64,000 nucleotides of DNA, taken from the NCBI RefSeq assembly GCF_015354735.1, contig NZ_JACEFJ010000001.1, positions 434,001 to 498,000 of the forward strand, written 5' to 3'. Shown here piece by piece: positions 49,616 to 58,535 of this stretch. The stretch is from Pararhodonellum marinum. Lineage in GTDB: Bacteria; Bacteroidota; Bacteroidia; Cytophagales; Cyclobacteriaceae. The notes beneath the pieces were generated by a model. The model did no database searches and had not been told where the DNA came from. It saw only the letters and a list, made by a program, of their open reading frames with translations. The position numbers and the translations under genes are program-made. Positions within the stretch are counted from its first letter, which is position 1. Every line of letters starts with the position of its first letter.

Positions 49616-50010
49616 TCAGTTGTCCAGTTGTCCGATGCGCTGTTGTCGGGTTGTCTTCTTAAGCTGAAACAATTCTAAATTCATGATTCGACGTTCATCA
49701 TTCATCATTCAAAACACGCCATTTTCCTGTATTCCAGAACCCGGTTATTCAATCGTTTCGGCATTTAGATCATTCTCAGAAGAAGAATCGAGGCCGAAAC
49801 GTTTATGGTTGGCCTTTCTATCCCCGAGTTGCGCTTCACTTACCTGAGGTTATTGAAAAGTTCAGCCCTTTCAGGGCTGCTTTTTGAACGGATTTGAATC
49901 GGAAATTCAAATGCCTTTCCAGTTCTCCCAATTCATTATTCGACATTCGACGTTCATCATTCATCATTCAAAACTCGTAAATCAAAAATCGTAAATCAAA
50001 AATCAAAAAT
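49616..50010. repeat. Intergenic word-repeat locus upstream of the GH68 gene
   Basis: This gap between divergent genes repeats the phrases TCAGTTGTCCAGTTGTCC, ATTCGACGTTCATCATTCAT and CATTCAAAAC, and later ATTCGACATTCGACGTTCAT, CATCATTCAAAACTCG and TAAATCAAAAATCGTAAATC. A short hairpin, CAGCCCTTTCAGGGCTG, lies near 49863. It shares its words with the 47-kb array but is not in tandem. No ORF is supported. Confidence 0.65.
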
Positions 50011-50284
50011 CCAAATTCGTTCCATCCACCCCGTTATTTTTTGTGAAATTCCTAGAAAGGTTTACATATATCCTTGACATCGACAAGCCTATTCCATCTT
50101 ATCAAAAGTGCCTATTTGGCTATAAACCCCTCACCATATGCCTCAAACCATGAAACTCAATGCAGATGTTGTTTTATCCTCAATTTTAAATTTAAATTGT
50201 AAATTTTTACAAAAGAACTAAACAAATATAATGTCGTTAGGTATAGTATATAACTATTTTATAAATAAATTAAACTTTAAGATT

Positions 50285-51610
50285 ATGAAAAGAAATGCAT
50301 GGCTTCCCTTTTTAGTAGCCGGAGGATTTCTCTTATTCGCTTCCTGTGATGTAGATGATACGCCTGTTGTTGGTGACCCAACAGAACCAACAGATCCGGC
50401 AGGGGTACAGACGGTTGAGTGGACTGCCGAGCAAGTCCGCATGATTTCCCGAAATTCGGGAAATACCATCCCTAGGGTGGATTTTGATGAGGGTGTGGAT
50501 GTCATGCCTGGCTATCATCAGTGGGATTACTGGCCTATCCTGAATTTGGATGGATCGATTGCAAACATCAACGGATACCGTGTGATGATCGTTTTGACGG
50601 CGCCGGATACTGTACTTTCGGGTAAGCGGCACGATATCGTAAGGCATCGCTATGCGATTTCTTCAGATGGGGTCAACTGGGAAGACAAAGGAATGGTGTT
50701 TACGGAAGACGAAATCATCGGTTCCCGACAATGGGCTGGAGCAGCTTATTATGACCAAGGCCAGGTGTATTTCTATTACACGGCCACAGGTGACAAAGGT
50801 GAAAACATGGAAGGAAGGTTAAGCAGTGATCCAAATCCCGGTGATCTTTCCTACGATCAAAGGATAGCTCTAGCCACTGCACAGGTAAGTGGTGAAGCGG
50901 GAACTGTAAACTTTGAAAATTACAGCCAACACAGCGTCATTCTGGAAGCTGATGGACAAATTTACCAAGAGGCCACAGGCATAGATGAAACAGGAACCGT
51001 ATTTGCCATGCGGGATCCCTTTGTGTACAGAGATCCTGAGACCAACAAGTTTTACATGACTTTTACGGCCCGTGAGGCAGGTGATATCACCACTTACAAC
51101 GGTGCCGTAGGCTTGGCTGAAGCGGTGGACAATGATCTGACCAATTGGAGACTACTCCCTCCTTTAGTGGTGACAGACATCAATTCCGAACTGGAAAGAC
51201 CTCACTTTATCCTTTACGAAAACAGGTATTATTTGTATTTTTCTACTCACATAGAAAAATTCTCTCCGGAAGTCATGGATAGGGTCAATTCCCCCGAAGG
51301 AATGTATGGATTTGTCGCTGATGATTTTCTTGGACCCTATGAGCCCCTCAACGGAAGTGCACTTGTCGCAGCAAATCCAGTAGAAGATCCTTACGCAACT
51401 TTCTCTTGGCATGTATTGCAGGACAATACGGTATTAAGTAATACCAATTACTACAACATACAGCCTGGACTGGAAGTCGGAGACTTTGGTGCATTGGGAG
51501 AAGATTGGGACCGTAGACACTTTGGAGGAACCCTTGCCCCAAGATTGGTGCTATCGGTAGATGGCAATGAAGTGACGTTAACCAACACACTTCCACCTTC
51601 TTTACCTTAA
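50285..51610 (+). CDS. Glycoside hydrolase family 68 fructosyltransferase (levansucrase-like) lipoprotein
   Basis: From ATG 50285 the protein is 441 aa with a lipoprotein signal (MKRNAWLPFLVAGGFLLFAS, lipobox Cys next). After a Thr/Pro linker comes a five-bladed beta-propeller with the three GH68 catalytic sites: nucleophile Asp in YHQWDYWPILNLDG, transition-state Asp in FAMRDPFVYRDP, and acid/base Glu in SELERPHFILYENRYYLYFS. GH68 enzymes split sucrose and build levan or inulin-type fructans. Anchoring should place it on the cell envelope. No sucrose transporter, fructanase or SusC/D is nearby. The alternative, a GH32 or GH43 hydrolase, is less likely because of the ELERPH motif. A terminator follows. 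Confidence 0.82.
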   Translation: MKRNAWLPFLVAGGFLLFASCDVDDTPVVGDPTEPTDPAGVQTVEWTAEQVRMISRNSGNTIPRVDFDEGVDVMPGYHQWDYWPILNLDGSIANINGYRVMIVLTAPDTVLSGKRHDIVRHRYAISSDGVNWEDKGMVFTEDEIIGSRQWAGAAYYDQGQVYFYYTATGDKGENMEGRLSSDPNPGDLSYDQRIALATAQVSGEAGTVNFENYSQHSVILEADGQIYQEATGIDETGTVFAMRDPFVYRDPETNKFYMTFTAREAGDITTYNGAVGLAEAVDNDLTNWRLLPPLVVTDINSELERPHFILYENRYYLYFSTHIEKFSPEVMDRVNSPEGMYGFVADDFLGPYEPLNGSALVAANPVEDPYATFSWHVLQDNTVLSNTNYYNIQPGLEVGDFGALGEDWDRRHFGGTLAPRLVLSVDGNEVTLTNTLPPSLP

Positions 51611-51662
51611 TTTTTTCAGCTTTTTGAATAACGCTCTTGCTTATTCCTTGGTTAACAATAAG

Positions 51663-51690
51663 TGCCGGATTTTATCCGGCATTTTTTTTT
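51663..51690 (+). terminator. Terminator of the GH68 gene
   Basis: TGCCGGAT (51663-51670), loop TTT, then ATCCGGCA (51674-51681) followed by nine Ts. Perfect stem. Confidence 0.88.
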
Positions 51691-51915
51691 GTTTGAACTC
51701 GCGTGAATGTTGCCGTGATCATTAGGTTTGGATTGATCTTACTTTGGCAAAGGTCCCATTTAATCTTCTTTTCTAACGAATCAGCCAAGCACCCCTTTTT
51801 AGATTTGGATATTGCTTGAATTTTTACAAACATCTGCCCATAATGTATAATGGATACTGTCTCTGTTATCAATAGGTTTACATAAAGCTTACAACATTTT
51901 TAAAATCAACAAAAG

Positions 51916-52656
51916 ATGAACTTAAAAAACAAAGTGGTGATCATTACTGGAGCATCCAGCGGAATAGGGAAAGCAACGGCGGTAAAACTTGCCAAGGAAG
52001 GTGCCTCGGTAGTATTGTGCGCAAGAAGTGAAGATGAACTGAATCAATTGAAGGAAAAAATTGAAAAAAATGGCGGAAAAGCACTGGTCGTAAAAACGGA
52101 CGTGACCAAACCCGCTGATCTTGAAAAAGCCGTTTCTCAAACTCTGGATCAATTCGGGTCCATCGATGCCTTGATTAACAATGCCGGACTTATGCCCCTT
52201 TCTTACATCGAAAAACTCAAGACCGATGAATGGGAGAAAATGGTCGACGTCAACATCAAAGGCGTACTCAACGGGGTGGCAGCGGTATTGCCCACGATGC
52301 GCAAGAATAAAAGCGGTCACATCATAAACATATCTTCTTCGGCAGCCCACCGATACTTTCCTGGAGGGGCCGTGTACAGTGCCACCAAGGTAGCCGTAAA
52401 AATGTTTTCTGATGGGCTGAGACAGGAGTTGGCGCCGACCTACGGAATCAACGTGACCTCCATAGAGCCTGGTGCCGTGGACACCAGCTTGTTTGAAACA
52501 ATCACCGATGATGATGTCAAAAAGAAACTTGCAGGAATGAAGGAAATGACCACGCTTGAGGCAGAGGATGTCGCCGACGCCATTTTCTTTGCCTTAAACC
52601 AGCACGACCGGGTAAATATCAATGATGTGTACCTCATGCCAACAGAACAAAAATAA
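51916..52656 (+). CDS. Short-chain dehydrogenase/reductase
   Basis: A 246-aa classical SDR. The cofactor motif is VIITGASSGIGKATAVKLAK. The structural motif is ALINNAGLMPL, the catalytic Ser lies in INISSSAAHRYF, and the Tyr-x3-Lys pair in YSATKVAVKMFSDGLRQEL. The Arg at the end of beta-2 (CARSED) favours NADP. Substrate unknown; the closest pattern is the YdfG-like group acting on hydroxy acids or small alcohols. It is 29 bp upstream of the aldehyde dehydrogenase gene, suggesting that an alcohol is oxidised to aldehyde and then to acid. Confidence 0.9.
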   Translation: MNLKNKVVIITGASSGIGKATAVKLAKEGASVVLCARSEDELNQLKEKIEKNGGKALVVKTDVTKPADLEKAVSQTLDQFGSIDALINNAGLMPLSYIEKLKTDEWEKMVDVNIKGVLNGVAAVLPTMRKNKSGHIINISSSAAHRYFPGGAVYSATKVAVKMFSDGLRQELAPTYGINVTSIEPGAVDTSLFETITDDDVKKKLAGMKEMTTLEAEDVADAIFFALNQHDRVNINDVYLMPTEQK

Positions 52657-52685
52657 TTAGTAAGTACCCTAAAAACAGCAATAAA

Positions 52686-54077
52686 ATGAGCGAAGTAGGA
52701 ACCAAAGAAACCATAGAGACCATCAATCCCACAACAGGTAAAAGTCTCGACCACTTTGAATACATGACCAACGAAGAAATGCAGGAGGCCATATCAAAAT
52801 GCCATCAAGCCTTTCAGTCATGGAGGGAAGTATCTCTGGAAGATCGGGCTGAAAAAATCAGAGCCATTGGAAAAGAAATGCTTAAAGCCAAAGAAGAGTT
52901 GTCTCAATTGATGACCGATGAGATGGGGAAGACCCTGGTGCAAAGCAGGCAAGAGGTGGATTTGTGTGTGGCCATCTGCGAATACACCGCTGAGATGGGA
53001 CCGAAGGATTTGAAAACCGAGGAAAGGGAAATGGTCAATGGCGTAAGAGGCCGGGTTTCATACGCTCCCCTCGGAGTAATTTATGGCATTCAGCCCTGGA
53101 ATTATCCGAGCTATCAGGTGGTAAGATACTCCATAGCAAGTCTGATGGCAGGCAATGCGGTTTTATTGAAGCACGGCTCCAATGTAACCGGTTCGGGTAA
53201 GATGTTGGAGCGCATTTACCAAAAGGCCGGTCTCTCGGAAGGCTTGTTTACAGTATTGGTGATCAGTCATGAGCAGTCCGATGAGGTGATCAAACACAAA
53301 CTGGTAAGGGCAGTTACTTTCACTGGAGGTCCCGATATAGGAAGGCATATAGGACAGTTGGCTGGCGCTGAGTTGAAAAAATCGGTTTTGGAGTTGGGTA
53401 GCAATGATGCTTACCTGGTTTTTGAAGATGCGGACATTGATTTGGCTGTAGAAACCTCTGTAAAAGGCCGCATCTACAACAATGGCGAAACCTGCATTGC
53501 TGCAAAGCGATTTATAGTGACTGAGAAAGTGTACGACGCGTATCGGGAGAAATTTGTGAAGGCGATGTGTGCAGTAAAAATGGGCGATCCCAATGACGAA
53601 AGTACTGAATTGGGTCCTCTGGCACGCAAAACCCTTCGCGATGACTTGCACGAGCAGGTAGTACAAAGCGTGGAGAAGGGCGCGAGGATCGCTTGCGGAG
53701 GGAAAATTCCCGAAGGGGAAGGGTTTTTCTATCCCGCCACGGTTTTGGAAAATGTGCAGCCCGGACAGCCTGCCTATGAGGATGAATTTTTTGGCCCGGT
53801 AGCTTCCTTGATCAAAGCCAAGGACAACGAAGATGCCATGCGCATCGCCAATGACAGCCGGTACGGACTGGGTGGAGGCATCTTTTCCAAAGATGAGGAA
53901 GGCACCATCAAAATGGCAGAGCAACACTTTGATACCGGAATGGTGTTTATCAATACCTTTGGACTTGCTGATCCTGCCATGCCCTTCGGTGGAGTAAAAA
54001 ATTCGGGCTATGGCCGTGAACACGGCGGCTTCGGATTGAAAGAATTCGTAAACATCAAAAGCATCATGTTAAGGTAG
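52686..54077 (+). CDS. NAD(P)-dependent aldehyde dehydrogenase (succinate-semialdehyde type)
   Basis: A 463-aa aldehyde dehydrogenase. The N-terminus reads ETINPTTGKSLDHFEYMTNE. The oxyanion Asn is in GIQPWNYPSYQVV, the nucleotide-site stretch is VTFTGGPDIGRHIGQLAG, the general-base Glu is in VLELGSNDAYLVFEDAD, and the nucleophile Cys in NNGETCIAAKRFIV. The length and the C-terminal PFGGVKNSGYGREHGGFGLK match the short succinate-semialdehyde dehydrogenase (Sad/YneI) group. The exact aldehyde is inferred, not shown. It forms an operon with the SDR gene and is followed by a terminator. Confidence 0.88.
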   Translation: MSEVGTKETIETINPTTGKSLDHFEYMTNEEMQEAISKCHQAFQSWREVSLEDRAEKIRAIGKEMLKAKEELSQLMTDEMGKTLVQSRQEVDLCVAICEYTAEMGPKDLKTEEREMVNGVRGRVSYAPLGVIYGIQPWNYPSYQVVRYSIASLMAGNAVLLKHGSNVTGSGKMLERIYQKAGLSEGLFTVLVISHEQSDEVIKHKLVRAVTFTGGPDIGRHIGQLAGAELKKSVLELGSNDAYLVFEDADIDLAVETSVKGRIYNNGETCIAAKRFIVTEKVYDAYREKFVKAMCAVKMGDPNDESTELGPLARKTLRDDLHEQVVQSVEKGARIACGGKIPEGEGFFYPATVLENVQPGQPAYEDEFFGPVASLIKAKDNEDAMRIANDSRYGLGGGIFSKDEEGTIKMAEQHFDTGMVFINTFGLADPAMPFGGVKNSGYGREHGGFGLKEFVNIKSIMLR

Positions 54078-54102
54078 TTTAAATGTTTTACCGATTTGTA
54101 TA

Positions 54103-54134
54103 AAAGCTTGTTGCCTCGGCAGCGAGCTTTTTTT
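54103..54134 (+). terminator. Terminator of the SDR-aldehyde dehydrogenase operon
   Basis: AAAGCTTGTTGCC pairs with GGCAGCGAGCTTT (two G-T pairs) around a very short loop. A T-run follows to 54134. Confidence 0.8.
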
Positions 54135-54292
54135 GATTTATGGAAAGTCAATAGCAAGCGGCTTTGATTATCCTGTCAAATTTGGGATAGCTTCGGTTGT
54201 TGAAATGGGTCAATACGGAAATCTTACCGTTAAAAGCATTCCTGCTTTGCTTACCCCATCCTAATGAATATCTTGGGTAAAAATTAAAATCC

Positions 54293-55240
54293 ATGCAACC
54301 TATCAAAGTTTCTTCCGCGCAGTTTGAGAACCACAGTGGGGATAAAAATCACAACCTTGGGGTGATTGAAAAGTTGGCCGCAAAGGCGGCAGCAGAAGGG
54401 TCTCAGGTAATCTCTTTCCACGAATGCTCGATTACGGGGTATTCATTTGCCCGGAAACTGTCCGGTGAAGAATTGTTAGGAATAGCTGAATCAATTCCCG
54501 ATGGGGAGAGCATCCAAAGATTGATAGCCATTTCAAAGCAATATGACATCGTTATTCTGGCGGGATTGTTTGAAAAAGATGAATCAGACCATATTTACAA
54601 AGCCTATGTCTGTGTCGGCAAAGAAGGTCTGATAGCCAAATACCGAAAGCTTCATCCCTTTATCAACCCCCATATTCTTCCCGGGAATGCCTATTGTGTA
54701 TTTGAGCTTTTTGGATGGAAGTGCGGGATCTTGATTTGTTACGACAACAACATCATCGAGAATGTCAGGGCCACCAAGTTGATGGGTGCTGACATCATTT
54801 TTATGCCCCATGTGACCATGTGTACCCCTTCCAGCAGACCGGGAGCGGGATTTGTTGACCCTAAGCTATGGGAAAACAGGCAGCAGGATCCCACTGCACT
54901 CCGGTTGGAGTTTGATGGCATGAAGGGAAGGGATTGGTTGATGAAATGGCTCCCTTCACGGGCCTATGACAATGCCGTTTATGCCATATTTTCCAACCCG
55001 ATCGGAATGGATGATGATCAGCTCAAAAACGGTTGCTCCATGATCATTGATCCTTTTGGGGACATTTTGGCAGAATGCAGGAGTTTTGAAGATTCTTTCG
55101 TCACGGCAGAACTGTTTCCTTTCAAACTTACTGAAGCAGGTGGTAGCCGGTATCTCAAAGCCCGTAGACCTGAACTGTACGGAGACATTATCGGGAAATC
55201 CCACCAATCAGAACAAAAAGTCGCTTGGTTGAAAAAATAG
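54293..55240 (+). CDS. Carbon-nitrogen hydrolase (nitrilase superfamily)
   Basis: A 315-aa cytoplasmic amidase-type enzyme. The Glu-Lys-Cys triad is visible: Glu in ISFHECSITGYSFA, Lys in KYRKLHPFINP and Cys in CGILICYDNNIIENVRATKL. The usual CYDxxFPE following the Cys is replaced by CYDNNIIEN. Family members hydrolyse amides, carbamoyl groups or nitriles; N-carbamoyl-putrescine or omega-amidase-like activity is possible. The gene has its own 158-bp leader after the terminator and stands alone. Confidence 0.86.
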   Translation: MQPIKVSSAQFENHSGDKNHNLGVIEKLAAKAAAEGSQVISFHECSITGYSFARKLSGEELLGIAESIPDGESIQRLIAISKQYDIVILAGLFEKDESDHIYKAYVCVGKEGLIAKYRKLHPFINPHILPGNAYCVFELFGWKCGILICYDNNIIENVRATKLMGADIIFMPHVTMCTPSSRPGAGFVDPKLWENRQQDPTALRLEFDGMKGRDWLMKWLPSRAYDNAVYAIFSNPIGMDDDQLKNGCSMIIDPFGDILAECRSFEDSFVTAELFPFKLTEAGGSRYLKARRPELYGDIIGKSHQSEQKVAWLKK

Positions 55241-55409
55241 TTTAACCTGTTTATTTATGGGTGAAGTTATATTTTTTCCAATGTGAGTGATCAGATTCCC
55301 CCATTTTTTCCCCGTTTTCACTTCCCCTCATTTTGAGGAAGGAATTGACAATATTTTTATTTAAATTCATTGGAAAAAAAATAGTGTCCACCTATCTTTC
55401 CAAGTACAA

Positions 55410-56702
55410 ATGATCCGAGTTTGTTTTTCCACCATCCTGCTTTTACTGATCAATTTAACCTTTGCCCAAACCCCCTCCCAAAAAAAATCACCACCCTTGT
55501 CCGAAGCCAGTCCCCAAAGCGTGGGCATCTCTCCTGACAGACTGAAAAAACTCGATGCCATGTTGGAGGAATCGGTTGCATCGGGTGAAATTCCGGGTGC
55601 GGTAGCCCTGATTGTGCGAAACGGTAAAGTGGTGTACCACGCTGCCAAAGGAAAAGCGGATGTGGAAAGCGGGAAGAACATGTCCAAGGACGCCATCTTC
55701 AGAATCGCTTCCCAGACCAAAGCCATCACTTCCACCGCGGTCATGATGCTATGGGAGGAGGGCAAATTCACCTTGGACGACCCCATTTCCAAATATATCC
55801 CCGAATTCAAAAACCCTCAGGTGCTCCAGAACTTCCGGTTCGCTGACACCACCTATACCACAGTTCCTGCCAAACGGGAGATCAGCATCAGACATTTGCT
55901 TACCCATAGTGCAGGCATCGGGTACGGGGGGATTGACAGGGATGAGCGCATGAGGATGATTTACCTCAAGGCAGGAATTGTGGAAGCCTTCGACACCGAG
56001 GGGATGAACAATGAGCGGAACATCAGGAATCTGGCAAAAATGCCGCTCCATCAGGATCCGGGAGGGAGCTTTATCTATTCCATGAGTATCGATGTGTTGG
56101 GTTACCTGGTGGAAATCGTATCCGGGATGTCGTTGGACAGCTTTTTTCAGGAAAGGATCTTCAAACCTTTGGGCATGGGTGACACCTATTTTTACTTGCC
56201 TGACCATAAAGCTTCCCGGATGGTAGCCCTCCATCTCCCGGAAAACGGCGCTTGGGTCAAATCCACTCCCAATATAGGTTGGGACATCAACTATGCAATA
56301 ACGGGGGCAAAAACCCATTATTCCGGAGGAGGAGGACTGAGCGGCACTGCGATGGACTATGCGAAGTTTTTGCAGATGTACCTCAATGGGGGCGAATACA
56401 ATGGCATCCGGATCTTGAGCAGGAAAACCATAGAAACCATGATGGGATACCAAATGGTCGAATTGGATGCCAACGAAGGAAAATACCATGGACTGGGATT
56501 TGCGGTCAGCACGGATAAAACTGCTGCCATAGGGGGCCTTGGCAGCGCCGGCACCTTTGAATGGGGCGGAGCATTCAACACCCAGTATTTTGCCGATCCA
56601 CAGGAAAAGGTGATAGGGATTCTGATGAAACAAACCTTAGGCGGTTCAGAATCCACTGACTGGAAATTCAGACAAATGGTCTATTCCCTTTTTGATGATT
56701 GA
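55410..56702 (+). CDS. Serine hydrolase, class C beta-lactamase-like (secreted)
   Basis: A 430-aa protein with a signal peptide (MIRVCFSTILLLLINLTFA before QTPS). The S-x-x-K motif is in FRIASQTKAITSTAVMML. The second motif reads YSMSIDVLGYLVEIV, so the usual Y-x-N has Ser in place of Asn (Y-S-M-S). The family block ISIRHLLTHSAGIGYG and the C-terminal FEWGGAFNTQYFADPQ, in the place of the KTG box, are present. Likely a periplasmic esterase or peptidase. Not closely related to the 552-aa hydrolase at 47.8 kb. Confidence 0.87.
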   Translation: MIRVCFSTILLLLINLTFAQTPSQKKSPPLSEASPQSVGISPDRLKKLDAMLEESVASGEIPGAVALIVRNGKVVYHAAKGKADVESGKNMSKDAIFRIASQTKAITSTAVMMLWEEGKFTLDDPISKYIPEFKNPQVLQNFRFADTTYTTVPAKREISIRHLLTHSAGIGYGGIDRDERMRMIYLKAGIVEAFDTEGMNNERNIRNLAKMPLHQDPGGSFIYSMSIDVLGYLVEIVSGMSLDSFFQERIFKPLGMGDTYFYLPDHKASRMVALHLPENGAWVKSTPNIGWDINYAITGAKTHYSGGGGLSGTAMDYAKFLQMYLNGGEYNGIRILSRKTIETMMGYQMVELDANEGKYHGLGFAVSTDKTAAIGGLGSAGTFEWGGAFNTQYFADPQEKVIGILMKQTLGGSESTDWKFRQMVYSLFDD

Positions 56703-56814
56703 ATTTACCTCAACTTCTGAAGTAAAACAGCATAATGAAAAATAATATCCGCACAAAATGCGTATAAAATTACGCCTGTTCTCCGCATCCTTCTTTTTGT
56801 CCATGCCAAAAAAA

Positions 56815-57008
56815 CACAAGTGGTCAGGATTGTCATTCTGGCCATGTTGACCACTTGGTGGGGCGGTCAGGATGGCCGGATTGACAGTTTCAGGATCACT
56901 GGAATTTTATCCGTCGAAGATGATTTTGGACTGAAAAGGGTAGGTCAACATCATCGGAACAGGTGGTCAAAATCACCAGAACAGGATGGTCAAGATAGGT
57001 CGGAATAA
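56815..57008. mobile_element. IS21-like element end (remnant)
   Basis: Three direct repeats of about 22 bp start at 56943, 56965 and 56988 (pattern GGTCAAnATnnnCnGAAnA). Two looser copies with GGTCAG lie at 56822 and 56865, and an inverted TTGACCACTTGG lies near 56849. Multiple transposase-binding repeats of this kind are found at IS21-family ends in Bacteroidetes. No transposase or helper ORF (istA/istB) is present, and the open 62-codon frame over it is not a gene. It is read as a solo end or deletion remnant. Confidence 0.4.
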
Positions 57009-57069
57009 ATACTTAATTCATTTATGAATAGGACCCAATAATTCCTTTCCATCGAGGCTTCCAATAAAG

Positions 57070-57258
57070 TCACTTTTTAAGCGGTGCCAGCAACAGGTAA
57101 AAAACCCAGGCAAACCATGAAATAAAAATCACGGCCAAGACCCAGGCCAATTTTTCACCACCCCTTGTCTTGCTTGAACTGATGATGATCAATACAGGCA
57201 ACAACCAAAAGAAACCGATGACCGCAAAAATGATCAATAAAAAAATATCTGATTCCAT
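57070..57258 (-). CDS. Small two-helix protein, PLDc_N-like
   Basis: A 62-aa protein with two membrane helices (FLLIIFAVIGFFWLLPVLII and LAWVLAVIFISWFAWVFYLL) joined by a short charged loop, SSSKTRGGEK. The layout with a WxxxW-type second helix resembles the PLDc_N small domain (cardiolipin-synthase N-terminus) that also occurs alone. No catalytic residue. Function unknown. Confidence 0.6.
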   Translation of the reverse strand: MESDIFLLIIFAVIGFFWLLPVLIIISSSKTRGGEKLAWVLAVIFISWFAWVFYLLLAPLKK

Positions 57259-57405
57259 ATCCTATTTTTTTGATTCTTTCAATTATAGTGTTTTCGGATC
57301 AATTAATAAATTCAACTGGCGATTTTTTTGTTTTAAAGATAATTGATCGGGTTTTATGGGTAAGAACCATATAAATTTAAAAGGATTTATGATTATGCAT
57401 CTTGT

Positions 57406-57975
57406 TTACCTCAAGATCCTTTCCATTCCAAGCATTTCTTTGATGTTGGCTTTATGCTTTGCTTGGATTTCTCTGCTTTCTCCGTTTTGAACAGCTAGTT
57501 TTAATACCCTAACTATCTTACTTTTATTCTGCTGCGTATAGGGTGCCGGGATATTTTCTGTTTCTATTTTTTTAAGCACGTCCAGAATCCTCTCTGATTT
57601 GACCACAAATGTTCCACTGGGGATAAAACTCAGGTCTTTAAACACACAATCTCCATAAAATACGACCACGGAAAAAATAGGAATTTGATAAGGACTCAAC
57701 AGTTTCTTTAAATTTTGGATATGCTTTTTATTTTGTACAACAGGATTGTAAAATCGATATTTTTCTTTTCCGAAAGCCAACACCTGTGTCCATTTGGGCT
57801 GATATCCCGTTCCATATATCCATCCGCTGTATTTTTTTACTTCAAAGACAATTAGGCCAACTTTAGTGGCAAGAATCAGATCAATTTGGGAAAATTGACT
57901 TTCATTCATTTTCAGATACAGGTCGTGAAAAATGGTTTGAGCCGGATACCTCGACTTGAGTAGTTTTAATACCAA
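57406..57975 (-). CDS. NERD-domain protein (start uncertain)
   Basis: At least 189 aa. The nuclease-related NERD domain is seen in HDLYLKMNESQFSQIDLILA, then TKVGLIVFEVKKYSGWIYG (the E-V-K strand is the family's nuclease-like core), then VVVFYGDCVFKD. The ORF begins with TTG; upstream the frame is open for only about 16 more codons without an ATG. A different frame there reads LIKKGNYTKSRDEYGKEIG, which looks coding-like. The usual N-terminal GExGE segment may therefore be lost or frameshifted. Not adjacent to any helicase or restriction gene. Function unknown. Confidence 0.55.
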   Translation of the reverse strand: MVLKLLKSRYPAQTIFHDLYLKMNESQFSQIDLILATKVGLIVFEVKKYSGWIYGTGYQPKWTQVLAFGKEKYRFYNPVVQNKKHIQNLKKLLSPYQIPIFSVVVFYGDCVFKDLSFIPSGTFVVKSERILDVLKKIETENIPAPYTQQNKSKIVRVLKLAVQNGESREIQAKHKANIKEMLGMERILR

Positions 57976-58267
57976 TTTCCTTTCCGTACTCGTCCCTCGA
58001 TTTGGTGTAGTTACCTTTTTTAATCAGACTTACCCAAAACCTAAAGTAAGTCAAATTTTTATCATAGTAAAGTACAATAACTAAAAGCGACAGCCTTTTT
58101 TAACCATTTTACCACAGATTCTTGGCAAAAATGCTTCATTTGCACCACAAAAACTACAACCTAAGAACAAACTCCGACAACCTACGTCACAATAATGTTT
58201 ATTTCACCAACTTCCATTGGTTTATTTGATAAACATTTGTATCTTCATTTCCGTTAAGAAAACAGCT

Positions 58268-58525
58268 ATGGAAAAGGAAATCAATATCAGGTTAAGTGCC
58301 AAGCAATTGCCGTCAGGGAATTGTCAGGTGAAGTTTTTTGTGGAGGACGAGCAAAGACCCCAATACGGGTACCTGCTCGTGCAGGAACCCAAAACGGTAG
58401 GGGAGATTATCTCGGAAATCAGGGAAAGGATGGAAAAAAGAATGCATGCTTACCATGGCTTGAATCCCTTTTCGGTGAAAACTCCTCTGAAGGATGACCA
58501 TAATTTTTACCTTTACACTGCTTAA
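58268..58525 (+). CDS. Small protein (85 aa) paired with an S24 repressor
   Basis: From ATG 58268 an 85-aa soluble protein starts MEKEINIRLSAKQLPSGNCQ and ends HNFYLYTA; the in-frame start at 58217 lacks support. The sequence alternates strands and helices (GYLLVQEPKTVGEIISEIRE). No named family recognised. It stops 10 bp before the XRE/S24 regulator, so the two are surely co-transcribed. It could be a partner of that repressor, but that is inference. Confidence 0.7.
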   Translation: MEKEINIRLSAKQLPSGNCQVKFFVEDEQRPQYGYLLVQEPKTVGEIISEIRERMEKRMHAYHGLNPFSVKTPLKDDHNFYLYTA

Positions 58526-58535
58526 GCCATCTGCC

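Noticed and set aside
53163-54023. 286-codon ORF antisense to the aldehyde dehydrogenase
   Set aside because: It lies wholly inside a gene with full catalytic motifs on the other strand and shows no domain or signal of its own.
55749-56633. 294-codon ORF antisense to the serine hydrolase
   Set aside because: It is a complementary-frame shadow of a clear beta-lactamase-like gene; no recognisable motifs.
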